From: Pseudoalteromonas neustonica | GTDB lineage: Bacteria; Pseudomonadota; Gammaproteobacteria; Enterobacterales; Alteromonadaceae | Direction of reading: 5' to 3' | NCBI RefSeq assembly: GCF_001653135.1 | Contig: NZ_BDDS01000010.1 | Location: 48,959 to 112,958 of the forward strand | Length of the DNA: 64,000 bases | In this document: in pieces, positions 36,480 through 45,889 of the stretch | Numbering within the stretch: the first letter of the stretch is position 1 | Layout of the letters: each line of letters begins with the position of its first letter | Translations under genes and position numbers: made by a program | Notes under the pieces: generated by a model | Told to the model about the DNA's origin: nothing | Database searches by the model: none | Seen by the model: the letters and a program-made list of their open reading frames with translations, nothing else

Positions 36480-36607
36480 AGGGGCGATTTAATCGCGGCG
36501 CGAGGTTTGGAATCGAGTGGGCTCGATAACTGCTCCTGCGTTATTCTACTGGCTCACATCCATGTGAGAATAAGTAAAAACCGAGTAACAAAGAGTTAAT
36601 CGCCCCT
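36480..36607. repeat. Inverted-repeat block next to a MITE
   Basis: AGGGGCGATTTAA at 36480 is mirrored by GTTAATCGCCCCT at 36595-36607 with a one-base offset. The 128-bp block includes a smaller hairpin CTCACA/TGTGAG. It may be a separate small element or the outer part of the repeat at 36620-36754. Confidence 0.55.
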
Positions 36608-36619
36608 AGGAAGAACCCT

Positions 36620-36754
36620 TTGGGCAGCGCATGTTTGGCATTTATACTGCGTTATCGCCTATTTATGGGGAACAACCACACAGCATAGGCGCTGCCTTGC
36701 CTAAATACCAAATAGACTGCTGCAAAATTAATCACGAAAGGTCAACATGCCCTA
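36620..36754. mobile_element. MITE-type repeat, copy 1, overlapping the end of the 7TM phosphodiesterase gene
   Basis: The segment 36662-36754 is repeated at 59273-59365 with about 11 mismatches in 93 bases. The outer end reads TAGGGCATGTTGACCTTTCG on the minus strand. GGGCAGCGC and GCGCTGCC form an internal inverted repeat. The stop codon of the adjacent gene (36742-36744) lies inside this repeat. Confidence 0.75.
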
Positions 36755-39252
36755 AGCCACTGCAAATAATCTGTGATGGGTATGGCTTTGGAATAATAGT
36801 AACCTTGGGTATTATTAGCACCCATTTCAATTAGTAATTGATGGGTTCCTTTATCTTCAACGCCTTCTACCGTAACACTTAGCCCTAGATTGTGCGCCAT
36901 ATCAATTGCGGTTTTGACAATCACTTGATGGGATTGATTCGTTGTGAGATCCAATACAAATGATTTATCAATTTTTAAGTTTGAAAAGGTGTAATTAACT
37001 AAATAATTTAGTGAAGAGTATCCAGTACCAAAATCATCAAGGATGACGTGAACACCGAGCTTTTGTAGCTGCTCCATAAAACTTTTCATTTGTTGTTGAT
37101 TCTCAACGAGTGCCGTTTCGGTCAACTCAAATTTAAGCTGTTTAGCAGGTATGTTATACGTTAATAAAGCGTTTTCAATTTTTTCGGCGAGTTTATTAAT
37201 ACTTAAGTTTTTAGCGCTTAAGTTTACACTAACAGTGTGCTCATTAAAGCCATGCTTATTTAGTTCTACAATATCCTGACACGCTTGTTCTATCACCCAT
37301 AAAGTAAGCTCATTAATAAGTCCGGTTCGTTCAGCTAATAAAATGAGTTCTTCTATATTAATATGTTGATGCTCAGGCGTTGGCCAGCGCAGCAGTACTT
37401 CACTACCAATAACTTGATTGGTACGCACGTTTATTTGTGGTTGATGGTACATTGCTAATTGATTGCTTTTAATTGCTTGTTGTAGTTTTGCAGCAAGCCC
37501 TATATCCATCGTGATGTGTGTATTTTGTTGTGAGTTGCTGATATTGCTGGTGCTATTTTTAGCTTGTTTTAAAGTCAGGTAGCCGCGTTGTAAACTAGCT
37601 TCAAAATTGCCGTTCGTTTTTGAAAAACTGATCCCTACAGCGTATTTAAGTTGTAAATTTAATCCTTGAACCTCATATTGCTTTGGTAAGCTTTTTACGG
37701 TTTTATTTAAACAAAGAGAGAGGCTTTCTCCACTTTGTGTTTTTGTAGAGATACACGCAAATATACCCGTGCCAAGATCGACAATTTTAGAGCTGCTATC
37801 TAAATTAAAATCTAGGTTAATAAACTGACGCTCATTACTTAACTGAAGCTCGAGTGCTTTTGCAACGTGGATAATTAGCCCGTTCGCTTGAGATGGGCTT
37901 AAAATAGTATTAAGAGAATTAAAATAGCGCAGTTTAATTAAACAGATCGTGTTTGGTCGTTGTTCTTGCTCAAGGTTCATATAAGCTTGCTTTAACATTG
38001 CACTATTAAGTAGTTTTGTTTGTTGAGTATGGGTTGCATGATACAGCGCTCGCTCACGTTGATAGCGGACACGATCTGCTAACGCCATTGCCATGAGTAT
38101 TACTTCACATAAAATAGCCGCTAAAAAAGCATGGCGCGTTGCAAAGCTATAGGGCAATACACCTGTTAACTCTAATGGTTGGATTGCTGCACCAATAATT
38201 AGTGGGATCCAAGAAATAACATAAAATTTAGCCCAACGAAAACCACTGCGTAGCTTTTTATAAATCAAAATAATACATACGATATACAGTAAGACTAAAA
38301 TACCAAAGAACACAGGGGCTGCAATGCTTTCAATAATAAAAAAGCAGCTTACAGCTAAAATAGCCATCAAGCCCAGCAGGAGTAAACTTAGCTTATAACG
38401 CCAGCATTGCTCTTTGTGGTAGCGTAAAAACATGGTACAAAATGAAAGTGTGAAAAAAGCAATGGCGTAGTTGCTAACAACAATATATTTGTGAAAAAAC
38501 AACTGCCAAGAAAGTGGCCATAAATAAAAGCCAAAACCTAGTACGGCACCCATTAAGATTATTGCGCTAATAATGTAACCAATATAGACAAGGTAAACGC
38601 GATCACGAATACCAAAAAATAAAACAAGGTTGTACAGTGCTGCCATAATCAAAACACCAACAAAAATTCCCCATATCGCGGTTTGTGAGCGAGTTAACTC
38701 CTGAAACTCTGCTTCACCATATAAATTTACGGGGGTTTTACTTATTCCCGTCGTATCAATTTTTAAAACTAGCTTTTGCTTGCTTTGCGCCGGTAGTGAT
38801 AGGCGAATATGGGGTACGCTGTATTGAAGTAAACTCAGTCCAAGCTCGGTATCACCTAATGTAGTTTGGTGAATAATATTATTGTGTTTATCTAAATGGT
38901 AAACGTTTAGCTGATCAACCATGGGGTTATCAAAGTGAGCAACAATTTTCTCTTTGCTGGTACTACGATTATCTAACTCGATAATTAACCAGTAATTACG
39001 GCTTTCGAAGTTCCAATCGATCTCAGTAAAAGGTTTATAAATCATCGCATCAGGCTGAGTTATTACTTGCTCTAAAGAATGTTTTTTAGTGGGATCAATG
39101 AAGTAAGCATATTTTAAATAAATGGCAGTGGTTTTATCTATTGTGTATTTAGTGGGGGTTGCTAGATGGGATGCGTAATTACCTATAACAAAAAGTAGCA
39201 CGAACAATATAAAAATGGCAATAAAGTGATAGCTAAGAGAATGATGTTTCAA
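36742..39252 (-). CDS. 7TM-DISM sensor with degenerate GGDEF and EAL phosphodiesterase domain
   Basis: An 836-residue inner-membrane protein. It has an N-terminal TM, a periplasmic 7TMR-DISMED2-like ligand domain (about 40-175), seven TM helices (about 185-400), a GGDEF-like domain without the GGDEF motif (it reads LGTGIF) and a C-terminal EAL domain with EVL near residue 617, NVSAKNL, ELTETALV and DDFGTGYSSL. It is probably a c-di-GMP phosphodiesterase with a regulatory GGDEF relic. The last residues after QWL (RAC and the stop) are encoded by an inserted repeat element, so the native C-terminus may have been slightly different. Confidence 0.88.
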   Translation of the reverse strand: MKHHSLSYHFIAIFILFVLLFVIGNYASHLATPTKYTIDKTTAIYLKYAYFIDPTKKHSLEQVITQPDAMIYKPFTEIDWNFESRNYWLIIELDNRSTSKEKIVAHFDNPMVDQLNVYHLDKHNNIIHQTTLGDTELGLSLLQYSVPHIRLSLPAQSKQKLVLKIDTTGISKTPVNLYGEAEFQELTRSQTAIWGIFVGVLIMAALYNLVLFFGIRDRVYLVYIGYIISAIILMGAVLGFGFYLWPLSWQLFFHKYIVVSNYAIAFFTLSFCTMFLRYHKEQCWRYKLSLLLLGLMAILAVSCFFIIESIAAPVFFGILVLLYIVCIILIYKKLRSGFRWAKFYVISWIPLIIGAAIQPLELTGVLPYSFATRHAFLAAILCEVILMAMALADRVRYQRERALYHATHTQQTKLLNSAMLKQAYMNLEQEQRPNTICLIKLRYFNSLNTILSPSQANGLIIHVAKALELQLSNERQFINLDFNLDSSSKIVDLGTGIFACISTKTQSGESLSLCLNKTVKSLPKQYEVQGLNLQLKYAVGISFSKTNGNFEASLQRGYLTLKQAKNSTSNISNSQQNTHITMDIGLAAKLQQAIKSNQLAMYHQPQINVRTNQVIGSEVLLRWPTPEHQHINIEELILLAERTGLINELTLWVIEQACQDIVELNKHGFNEHTVSVNLSAKNLSINKLAEKIENALLTYNIPAKQLKFELTETALVENQQQMKSFMEQLQKLGVHVILDDFGTGYSSLNYLVNYTFSNLKIDKSFVLDLTTNQSHQVIVKTAIDMAHNLGLSVTVEGVEDKGTHQLLIEMGANNTQGYYYSKAIPITDYLQWLRAC

Positions 39253-39295
39253 TTGTTCGGTTCTTAGAAGGTTTTTGTATTTTTAGTGTAGCATT

Positions 39296-39325
39296 AAAAA
39301 AAGCGCAGTAAACCGCGCTTTTTTT
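39296..39325. terminator. Intrinsic terminator after purD
   Basis: AAAAAAAGCGC pairs with GCGCTTTTTTT around an 8-nt loop. It lies between purD and the 7TM-DISM gene start on the minus strand. Confidence 0.8.
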
Positions 39326-39359
39326 TTAAACAAACTGGTTAGACCTATTTTAGATCTCC

Positions 39360-40649
39360 CTAGCTTTGAGTTTCGCGGGCAATTGCACGATAAGCAATGT
39401 CAGTACGATATTCCATGCCTTCCCAGCTGATTTCATCAATCAGTTGATATGCACGTTGTTGTGCTTGTGTAACTGTATTTCCAAGTGCTGTTGCACACAA
39501 CACACGGCCACCGGCAGTCACTACGTTGTCACCGTCTTGTTTAGTCCCAGCATGAAATACTTTTTCATCAGCAGGGTAGCTAACTTTAAGACCATTGATT
39601 ACATCACCTTTCGGGTAGTTATCAGGGTAACCTTTGGCAGCAAGAACAACACCTACAGCAGCGCGAGGGTCAAACTCAATGGTGGTTTTATCAAGCTCAA
39701 CACGGTTCGCAGCTTCAATCAACTCAACGAGATCTGATTGTAAACGTAACATCATTGGTTGTGTTTCAGGGTCACCAAAGCGGCAGTTATACTCGATAAC
39801 TTTAGGCGTACCAGAGCTGTCGATCATCAATCCTGCATATAAAAAGCCAGTGTACGGGTGGCCTTCGCTTGCCATTCCTTCTACCGTTGGAGTGATCACT
39901 TCGTTCATAATGCGCTGGTGGATTTCGTCAGTAACGACAGGTGCAGGTGAATATGCACCCATACCGCCGGTATTAGGACCAGCATCGCCATTGTAAGCAC
40001 GTTTATGATCTTGGCTGGTAGCAAACGGTAATACGTTTTTGCCATCAACCATAACAATAAACGACGCTTCTTCGCCGTCTAAGAACTCTTCAATCACTAC
40101 GCGACTGCCAGCCTCGCCAAAAGCATTCCCCGCAAGCATGTCGCGGATTGCATCTTCAGCTTCAACTTCAGTCATGGCAACAATTACGCCCTTACCTGCA
40201 GCAAGGCCGTCAGCTTTAATTACAATTGGCGCGCCTTTTTCTCTTAAGTATGCAAGAGCAGGGTCTATTTGTTCGAAGGTTTGATAATCACCCGTTGGGA
40301 TCTTGTGACGTGCTAAAAAGTCTTTTGTGAATGATTTAGAGCCTTCAAGCTGTGCAGCGCCTGCCGTTGGGCCAAAAATAGCTAAGCCGTGCTCTCTAAA
40401 TTTATCAACAACACCCAGTACTAGAGGAATTTCAGGGCCAACAATCGTAAGTTCAACGTTATTTTGTTGTGCAAAGGCGAGTAGGCCATCTAAATCTTCT
40501 ACTTTAATAGCTACATTCTCAAGCTTTGGCTCAAGAGCAGTACCAGCGTTACCAGGGGCAACAAATACAGTGTTTACTTTGGTGTTTTGAGCAGCCTTAA
40601 ACGCAAGTGCGTGTTCGCGGCCGCCGCTGCCAATGACTAATACATTCAT
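39360..40649 (-). CDS. purD: Phosphoribosylamine-glycine ligase
   Basis: A 429-residue ATP-grasp enzyme that makes GAR from phosphoribosylamine and glycine in purine synthesis. It begins MNVLVIGSGGREHALA and contains the signature RFGDPETQPMM and the ATP-grasp VIKADGLAAGKGV. The length equals E. coli PurD. It lies 14 bp downstream of a methyltransferase gene and, beyond that, purH, all on the minus strand. Confidence 0.96.
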   Translation of the reverse strand: MNVLVIGSGGREHALAFKAAQNTKVNTVFVAPGNAGTALEPKLENVAIKVEDLDGLLAFAQQNNVELTIVGPEIPLVLGVVDKFREHGLAIFGPTAGAAQLEGSKSFTKDFLARHKIPTGDYQTFEQIDPALAYLREKGAPIVIKADGLAAGKGVIVAMTEVEAEDAIRDMLAGNAFGEAGSRVVIEEFLDGEEASFIVMVDGKNVLPFATSQDHKRAYNGDAGPNTGGMGAYSPAPVVTDEIHQRIMNEVITPTVEGMASEGHPYTGFLYAGLMIDSSGTPKVIEYNCRFGDPETQPMMLRLQSDLVELIEAANRVELDKTTIEFDPRAAVGVVLAAKGYPDNYPKGDVINGLKVSYPADEKVFHAGTKQDGDNVVTAGGRVLCATALGNTVTQAQQRAYQLIDEISWEGMEYRTDIAYRAIARETQS

Positions 40650-40663
40650 GGCGAATATCCTAT

Positions 40664-41482
40664 TTAAAGCGGTTTTTTAAATTTCAGCGTCATGCGGTCA
40701 CTTTCACCAATGGCTTTATACTTGGCGGCATCTTGCTCGCCTAGACGTAAGCTTGGTGGTAGTGTCCATACACCTTTAGGGTGATCAGCTGTATCAAGAG
40801 GGTTTGCATTAATATCACTGTCTGCTACCAGTTCAAAACCGGCTTTTTTAGCGATTTCAATAACATAACTTTGCTTCATATAACCTGATGATTTTTGCAT
40901 TTCATCAGCGCGGTCTTCAGGTAAGCGGTGTTCAACTACGCCTAATGTACCACCTGGTTTTAGAGCTTTATAGAAAGATTGAAATGCACTTACTGCGCCG
41001 TCTTTATCTTTACCCATATACCAGTTATGAACATTACGAAAAGTTAATACCATATCGGCACTATCTGCTGGGGCAATGTCTAAGTGAGTAGTAGGGGCAA
41101 ACTCAGTGATTTTTACTTTACTGAATCGCTCATCTTCGGCTACTTTCTTTTTAAAGCCCGCGAGTGAACGTTGGTAGTAACCAACCGATGAATCAGCAGG
41201 GAAATGTGCAGCGTAATAGGTACCTTGCTCTTTCAGTGCTGGCGCTAAAATTTCACTGTACCAGCCGCCGCCAGGTGCAATCTCAACGACTGTCATTGTT
41301 GGTTTGAAACCAAAAAACTCCAGTGTTTCTACAGGATGGCGATATTGATCACGCTCAGAGCTGCGCTCACTTGATTTAACAGCATGACTTAATGCTGATT
41401 CACTGGCATGGTTATGAGCCAAGGCCATTGTTGAGCTGATCGTAAGGGTGGCAACAAGTAGCGTTTTTAGTGCAAGTTTCAT
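40664..41482 (-). CDS. Exported class I SAM-dependent methyltransferase-like protein
   Basis: A 272-residue protein with a signal peptide (cleavage near ALAHNH) and a Rossmann-type methyltransferase domain: VVEIAPGGGWYSEILAP is motif I, and FRNVHNWY and LKPGGTLGVVEH are later motifs. The signal peptide would place it in the periplasm, where SAM is not expected, so its real activity is unclear. AAGGA at the right spacing supports the start at 41482 rather than a longer frame from 41497. It sits between purH and purD; a terminator separates it from purH. Confidence 0.8.
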   Translation of the reverse strand: MKLALKTLLVATLTISSTMALAHNHASESALSHAVKSSERSSERDQYRHPVETLEFFGFKPTMTVVEIAPGGGWYSEILAPALKEQGTYYAAHFPADSSVGYYQRSLAGFKKKVAEDERFSKVKITEFAPTTHLDIAPADSADMVLTFRNVHNWYMGKDKDGAVSAFQSFYKALKPGGTLGVVEHRLPEDRADEMQKSSGYMKQSYVIEIAKKAGFELVADSDINANPLDTADHPKGVWTLPPSLRLGEQDAAKYKAIGESDRMTLKFKKPL

Positions 41483-41554
41483 CGTCTGTTCCTTCATATT
41501 ATAATTTTATAGAGGTTATAGAATAGGCAGAATACGTGAATTTGGTGCAAACAA

Positions 41555-41583
41555 AAAGAGCTAACTTATGCAGTTAGCTCTTT
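41555..41583 (-). terminator. Intrinsic terminator after purH
   Basis: AAAGAGCTAACT pairs with AGTTAGCTCTTT around a 5-nt loop, 7 bp after the purH stop. Read-through would be needed for purH to be co-transcribed with the methyltransferase gene and purD. Confidence 0.75.
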
Positions 41584-41589
41584 GTGTGA

Positions 41590-43176
41590 TTAATGGCGGA
41601 AGTGACGCATGCCAGTAAACACCATTGCCATACCAGCTTCGTCAGCTGCAGCGATAACTTCTTCATCGCGCATTGAACCACCTGGTTGGATAACAGCTGT
41701 AATACCAGCCTCTGCTGCAGCATCAATACCATCACGAAATGGGAAGAATGCATCTGATGCCATAACAGAACCTTTTACTTCAAGGTTTTCATCAGCGGCT
41801 TTAATGCCAGCAATTTTAGCTGAGTAAACGCGGCTCATTTGGCCTGCACCTACACCAATAGTCATGCCGTCGCGGGCATAAACAATCGCGTTTGATTTAA
41901 CAAACTTAGCCACTTTCCAGCAAAATAATAAGTCTTTGAGCTCTTGCTCAGTAGGCTGGCGCTTTGACACAACCTTTAAGTCACCTTGCGTAACCATACC
42001 TAAATCACGGTCTTGAATTAGTACGCCGCCGTTAACACGTTTAATATCGTGACCGGTTGCTTTACCCGACCATTGACCGCACTCAAGTAAGCGTACATTT
42101 TGTTTAGCTGAAATAATTTGCGCTGCGGCTTCAGACACTTTAGGTGCAATAATTACTTCAACAAACTGACGTGAAACAATCGCTTCTGCGGTGTCTGCAT
42201 CAAGCTCTTGGTTAAAGGCAATAATGCCACCAAATGCTGAAGTAGGATCTGTTTTAAACGCACGATCGTAAGCTTCAAGGATGTTTTCACCGATTGATAC
42301 GCCACACGGGTTTGCATGTTTTACGATAACACAGGCTGGCACATCAAATTCTTTCACACATTCAAGCGCAGAGTCTGTATCGGCGATGTTGTTGAACGAA
42401 AGCGCTTTACCTTGTAGTTGAATCGCCGTTGCTACTGATGCTTCTTGCACATCGTTTTCAACATAAAAAGCGGCGTCTTGGTGTGAGTTTTCACCGTAGC
42501 GCATATCTTGTTTTTTAGTGAACTGCATATTGATAGTGCGTGGGAATTTAGTTTCCTCTGCTGCTTCCTCAGTATAATCAGGAACCATTTTACCAAAGTA
42601 GTTAGCGATCATACCATCGTACTGTGCAGTGTGCTCGTAAGCGGCAATGGCAAGATCAAAGCGTGTTTTATACGTTGTTGAACCATTATTGCTTTGCATT
42701 TCATTGATCACACGGTCGTAATCTTTCGCGTTTACTACGATAGTCACGTCTTTATGGTTTTTAGCCGCGGCACGAACCATTGTTGGTCCACCGATATCAA
42801 TGTTCTCAATGGCATCTTCAAGGCTGCAGTTTTCTTGAGCGACAGTATTCGCAAAGGGGTATAAGTTAACTACAACGATATCGATAGCTGAGATATTGTT
42901 CTCAGTCATTACGCTTTCATCTTGACCACGACGCGCTAAGATGCCGCCATGAATTTTTGGATGAAGAGTTTTAACGCGACCATCCATGATCTCAGGGTGA
43001 CCTGTGTGGTCAGATACTTCAGTGACTTTAATGCCATTATCAGCAAGTAATTTACAAGTACCGCCAGTTGATAAGATGTCTACGCCTTGTGATTCAAGAG
43101 CGCGAGCAAATTCAACAATACCGGTTTTATCTGACACACTTAGTAGTGCGCGACGAATTGGACGATGTGTATCCAT
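41590..43176 (-). CDS. purH: Bifunctional AICAR formyltransferase / IMP cyclohydrolase
   Basis: A 528-residue cytosolic enzyme for the last two steps to IMP. The N-terminal IMP cyclohydrolase domain has [17 protein letters not shown] and STGGT. The C-terminal AICAR transformylase domain has the catalytic KHANPCG and the ending [14 protein letters not shown]. The length is close to E. coli PurH (529). No convincing PurR box was found upstream. It is the first gene of the purH-methyltransferase-purD run. Confidence 0.96.
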   Translation of the reverse strand: MDTHRPIRRALLSVSDKTGIVEFARALESQGVDILSTGGTCKLLADNGIKVTEVSDHTGHPEIMDGRVKTLHPKIHGGILARRGQDESVMTENNISAIDIVVVNLYPFANTVAQENCSLEDAIENIDIGGPTMVRAAAKNHKDVTIVVNAKDYDRVINEMQSNNGSTTYKTRFDLAIAAYEHTAQYDGMIANYFGKMVPDYTEEAAEETKFPRTINMQFTKKQDMRYGENSHQDAAFYVENDVQEASVATAIQLQGKALSFNNIADTDSALECVKEFDVPACVIVKHANPCGVSIGENILEAYDRAFKTDPTSAFGGIIAFNQELDADTAEAIVSRQFVEVIIAPKVSEAAAQIISAKQNVRLLECGQWSGKATGHDIKRVNGGVLIQDRDLGMVTQGDLKVVSKRQPTEQELKDLLFCWKVAKFVKSNAIVYARDGMTIGVGAGQMSRVYSAKIAGIKAADENLEVKGSVMASDAFFPFRDGIDAAAEAGITAVIQPGGSMRDEEVIAAADEAGMAMVFTGMRHFRH

Positions 43177-43308
43177 TGTAGTTTGATTACCTCAGTGTTT
43201 GAGCTAGCTTAGAAAGGCACTATTTTAACTGAATACCGCTTAAAAAACGATGTTTAAAGAATGAGGATTATGCAATTAGGTGCTTTTTTGAGGATTTTTA
43301 AAGATATA

Positions 43309-43334
43309 AAAAAAGCACCCTAAGGTGCTTTTTT
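43309..43334. terminator. Intrinsic terminator after fis
   Basis: AAAAAAGCACC pairs with GGTGCTTTTTT around a 4-nt loop. It stands between fis and purH on the minus strand, next to a 30-bp palindrome. Confidence 0.8.
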
Positions 43335-43336
43335 GA

Positions 43337-43366
43337 ACATATGCTGTGATATATCACAGCATATGT
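43337..43366. repeat. Perfect 30-bp palindrome immediately after the fis stop
   Basis: The 15-base half-site ACATATGCTGTGATA is followed directly by its complement. It starts one base after the fis stop codon. The centre TGTGATATATCACA looks like a CRP site but has 4 rather than 6 central bases. It could be an extra 3' hairpin that stabilises the dusB-fis transcript or a protein site. Confidence 0.75.
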
Positions 43367-43367
43367 A

Positions 43368-43658
43368 TTAGTTCATGCCGTATTTCTTTAGTTTCTTACG
43401 TAAAGTACCGCGGTTGATACCTAATAAGATTGCCGCACGTGTTTGGTTACCACGTGTGTAAGTCATTACTTCTTCAAGTAATGGCGCTTCTAGCTCTGAA
43501 AGAACAAGGTCGTAAACGTCTTGCACATCTTGACCGTTAAGCTGTTTTAAATAATGATGAACAGCTTTTTTCACTGCATCACGCAATGGCTGCGGTTTCT
43601 CGTGTGACTGAACATGAGGGTTAGTGATAAATGGAGAAGTCACGTTTTGTTCGAACAT
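43368..43658 (-). CDS. fis: Nucleoid-associated DNA-binding protein Fis
   Basis: A 96-residue DNA-bending protein (98 in E. coli). The C-terminal helix-turn-helix is [29 protein letters not shown], seen here as [20 protein letters not shown] and YGMN. It regulates rRNA promoters and recombination. As in other gammaproteobacteria it follows dusB, with 20 bp between the genes, forming the usual dusB-fis operon. Confidence 0.96.
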   Translation of the reverse strand: MFEQNVTSPFITNPHVQSHEKPQPLRDAVKKAVHHYLKQLNGQDVQDVYDLVLSELEAPLLEEVMTYTRGNQTRAAILLGINRGTLRKKLKKYGMN

Positions 43659-43678
43659 TGTTTATATCTCTTTCTTTC

Positions 43679-44674
43679 TTAGTTAGCTGCTAGTGTTATA
43701 AAGTATTGCTCTAAAGCCTCGATTTGTGCCTGTGGATTCTCGAGGACATTAAATACTCGCCTAAACTGACCATCACTGTCATGGGTTTGCAAATACCAAG
43801 ATACATGTTTTCGAGCGATACGCGCTCCCATTGGTTCCCCGTAAAACGCATGAAGGTTCACTAAGTGTTCCATCAAAATACCGCGTACTTCCTCAATTGG
43901 AGGTACTGGTAAGTGTTTACCAGTTCGCAAATAGTGGTCTATCTCCCTAAATATCCAAGGGCGACCTTGGGCGGCTCGACCAATCATAATGGCATCTGCA
44001 CCCGTATAGTCTAAAACCTGCTTTGCCTTTTCAGGTGATGTGATATCACCATTAGCAACCACAGGTATCGACACTGAACGTTTTATATCCCTAATAGTAG
44101 CGTATTCAGCCTCACCTTTGTACATACATGCGCGTGTACGCCCATGTACGGCCAATGAAGCTATGCCATAACGTTCAGCTATTCTCGCAATCTCTACACC
44201 GTTACGGTTGCTCTGATCCCATCCTGTACGGATTTTCAGTGTTACAGGTACATCAACAGCGCTAACCACCGCATCAATAATCTCTTCCACTAAATCAGGA
44301 AACTGTAATAGCGCTGAGCCTGCGAGTTTCTTGTTCACTTTCTTAGCTGGGCACCCCATATTAATATCTATGATCTGTGCACCATTACTTACATTGAATT
44401 GTGCAGCCTGAGCCATTAGCTCAGGATCAGCTCCTGCGATTTGCACTGCACGTATTCCCGATTCACCGCTATGATCCATACGGTTCATCGATTTTTCGGT
44501 TTTCCATACCAAAGGATTTGACGATAGCATTTCAGACACAGCTAGTCCCGCACCTAAGCGGCGACAAAGTTGTCTAAATGGTCTGTCTGTAATTCCCGCC
44601 ATTGGCGCTACAATTACATTGTTCTCTAACTGATATGATCCGATACGCACTGTATTCAATAGGCCTCTTTTCAA
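43679..44674 (-). CDS. dusB: tRNA-dihydrouridine synthase B
   Basis: A 331-residue FMN enzyme that reduces uridine in tRNA to dihydrouridine. The motif [12 protein letters not shown] and the catalytic-Cys region [11 protein letters not shown] are present, with GSALLQFP and ANGDI for FMN binding. The length is usual (321 in E. coli, slightly longer here). It heads the dusB-fis operon, whose promoter must lie in 44675-44860. Confidence 0.95.
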   Translation of the reverse strand: MKRGLLNTVRIGSYQLENNVIVAPMAGITDRPFRQLCRRLGAGLAVSEMLSSNPLVWKTEKSMNRMDHSGESGIRAVQIAGADPELMAQAAQFNVSNGAQIIDINMGCPAKKVNKKLAGSALLQFPDLVEEIIDAVVSAVDVPVTLKIRTGWDQSNRNGVEIARIAERYGIASLAVHGRTRACMYKGEAEYATIRDIKRSVSIPVVANGDITSPEKAKQVLDYTGADAIMIGRAAQGRPWIFREIDHYLRTGKHLPVPPIEEVRGILMEHLVNLHAFYGEPMGARIARKHVSWYLQTHDSDGQFRRVFNVLENPQAQIEALEQYFITLAAN

Positions 44675-44862
44675 GGGGCGCTAAGTTTACGGTTTTTTTA
44701 GCAAAAATCAAAGGCTATAAATTGAACAAAAGTGACTTTTTTTTGACTTTTGTGTATTGACATTTGATAACAGTTTGACGAATGGCTTTATTTGTCTGAA
44801 TTTCATACAAAACTAATTTACTGCAAGAAAATCATTCTGTTCAGGGTTGTGTAAATAATAGG

Positions 44863-44887
44863 TAAAGCCTGTTAATTACAGGCTTTA
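44863..44887 (-). terminator. Probable terminator after prmA
   Basis: TAAAGCCTGT pairs with ACAGGCTTTA around a short loop, 47 bp after the prmA stop. The T-run is weak. Confidence 0.55.
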
Positions 44888-44933
44888 GATGGTGGTTTTG
44901 GGTTAATGCTCTAAATGGAGTGATTGCTTCAAA

Positions 44934-45815
44934 TTAAGCTTTTTTAATACCACTTACACGAGTCCACTCACCTTCAACGGCTATTTCATCAAGCGCTAAA
45001 AAAGGTGCATAAACATCAGCAACTGACTGTGCCTGTTCTTCTAAGATACCTGACATCGCAATTTTACCGCCTGGTTTTAACAAGCCTAAAATCACACTGT
45101 GTAGTTCACGCAGTGGTGCGGCTAAAATATTTGCTACTACTATATCTGCTGTAAATTCAGGCTGATTTTCTGGTAGGTAAACTTCGAGTTTGTCAGCAAC
45201 GCCATTGCGCTGTGCATTATCAAGGCTTGCTTCGAGCGCTTGTGGGTCGATATCAATACCAATCATGCGCTCTGCACCCAGCTTTATCGCTGCAATACCT
45301 AAAATGCCTGAGCCACAACCAAAGTCGACGACAGTTTTACCTGTTAAGTCTTGGCTTTCAAGCCATTTTAAGCATAAAGCGGTTGTAGCATGGGTGCCAG
45401 TACCAAATGCAAGACCTGGGTCTAATAGAACGTTTACAGCGTCTGGATCAGGAATATCACGCCAGCTTGGGCAGATCCATAGCTTTTCACCAAATTGGAT
45501 TGGGTGGAAGTTATCCATCCATTCACGTTCCCAGTCTTTGTCTTCAAGCTGCTCAATTTTATAAACTAACGAGTCGTTTATTTCGTCATGGCGTTTTAAT
45601 AATGCAATCACCGCATTCATATCGTGAGTCGCTTCGAATAAACCAATTACAGTGGTATCGGCCCAGAATACAACAGTGCCGATTTTTGGTTCGTAAATAG
45701 GGGTGTCTTTAGCATCAATAAAGGTAACAGACGCACTGCCTGCTTCCATTAATAAGTCACTTACTGCATCAGCTGTTGCAGCATTGGCATTGATACGGAT
45801 TTGGATCCAAGCCAT
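44934..45815 (-). CDS. prmA: Ribosomal protein L11 methyltransferase
   Basis: A 293-residue cytosolic methyltransferase that trimethylates L11. It shows the N-terminal substrate-recognition domain (MAWIQIRI start) and the SAM-binding [15 protein letters not shown], plus the family block [19 protein letters not shown] and the NPxY-like VANILAAPL. The length equals E. coli PrmA. It lies downstream of rpoD, separated by a terminator, and upstream of dusB. Confidence 0.96.
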   Translation of the reverse strand: MAWIQIRINANAATADAVSDLLMEAGSASVTFIDAKDTPIYEPKIGTVVFWADTTVIGLFEATHDMNAVIALLKRHDEINDSLVYKIEQLEDKDWEREWMDNFHPIQFGEKLWICPSWRDIPDPDAVNVLLDPGLAFGTGTHATTALCLKWLESQDLTGKTVVDFGCGSGILGIAAIKLGAERMIGIDIDPQALEASLDNAQRNGVADKLEVYLPENQPEFTADIVVANILAAPLRELHSVILGLLKPGGKIAMSGILEEQAQSVADVYAPFLALDEIAVEGEWTRVSGIKKA

Positions 45816-45836
45816 GATTCTTTCCTGTAAATAGAA

Positions 45837-45860
45837 AAAAGGCCGCTACAGCGGCCTTTT
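45837..45860. terminator. Intrinsic terminator between rpoD and prmA
   Basis: AAAAGGCCGCT pairs with AGCGGCCTTTT around a minimal loop, 30 bp after the rpoD stop. It closes the macromolecular synthesis operon. Confidence 0.8.
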
Positions 45861-45889
45861 AAATTTTAATCTGTATTTTTAGCTACTAA

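Noticed and set aside
43177..43260. PurR-like box upstream of purH
   Set aside because: AAACGATGTTT has an odd centre and lacks the GC flanks of the PurR consensus.
43345..43358. CRP site in the palindrome after fis
   Set aside because: TGTGA and TCACA are separated by 4 bases instead of 6 and the site is downstream of the gene.
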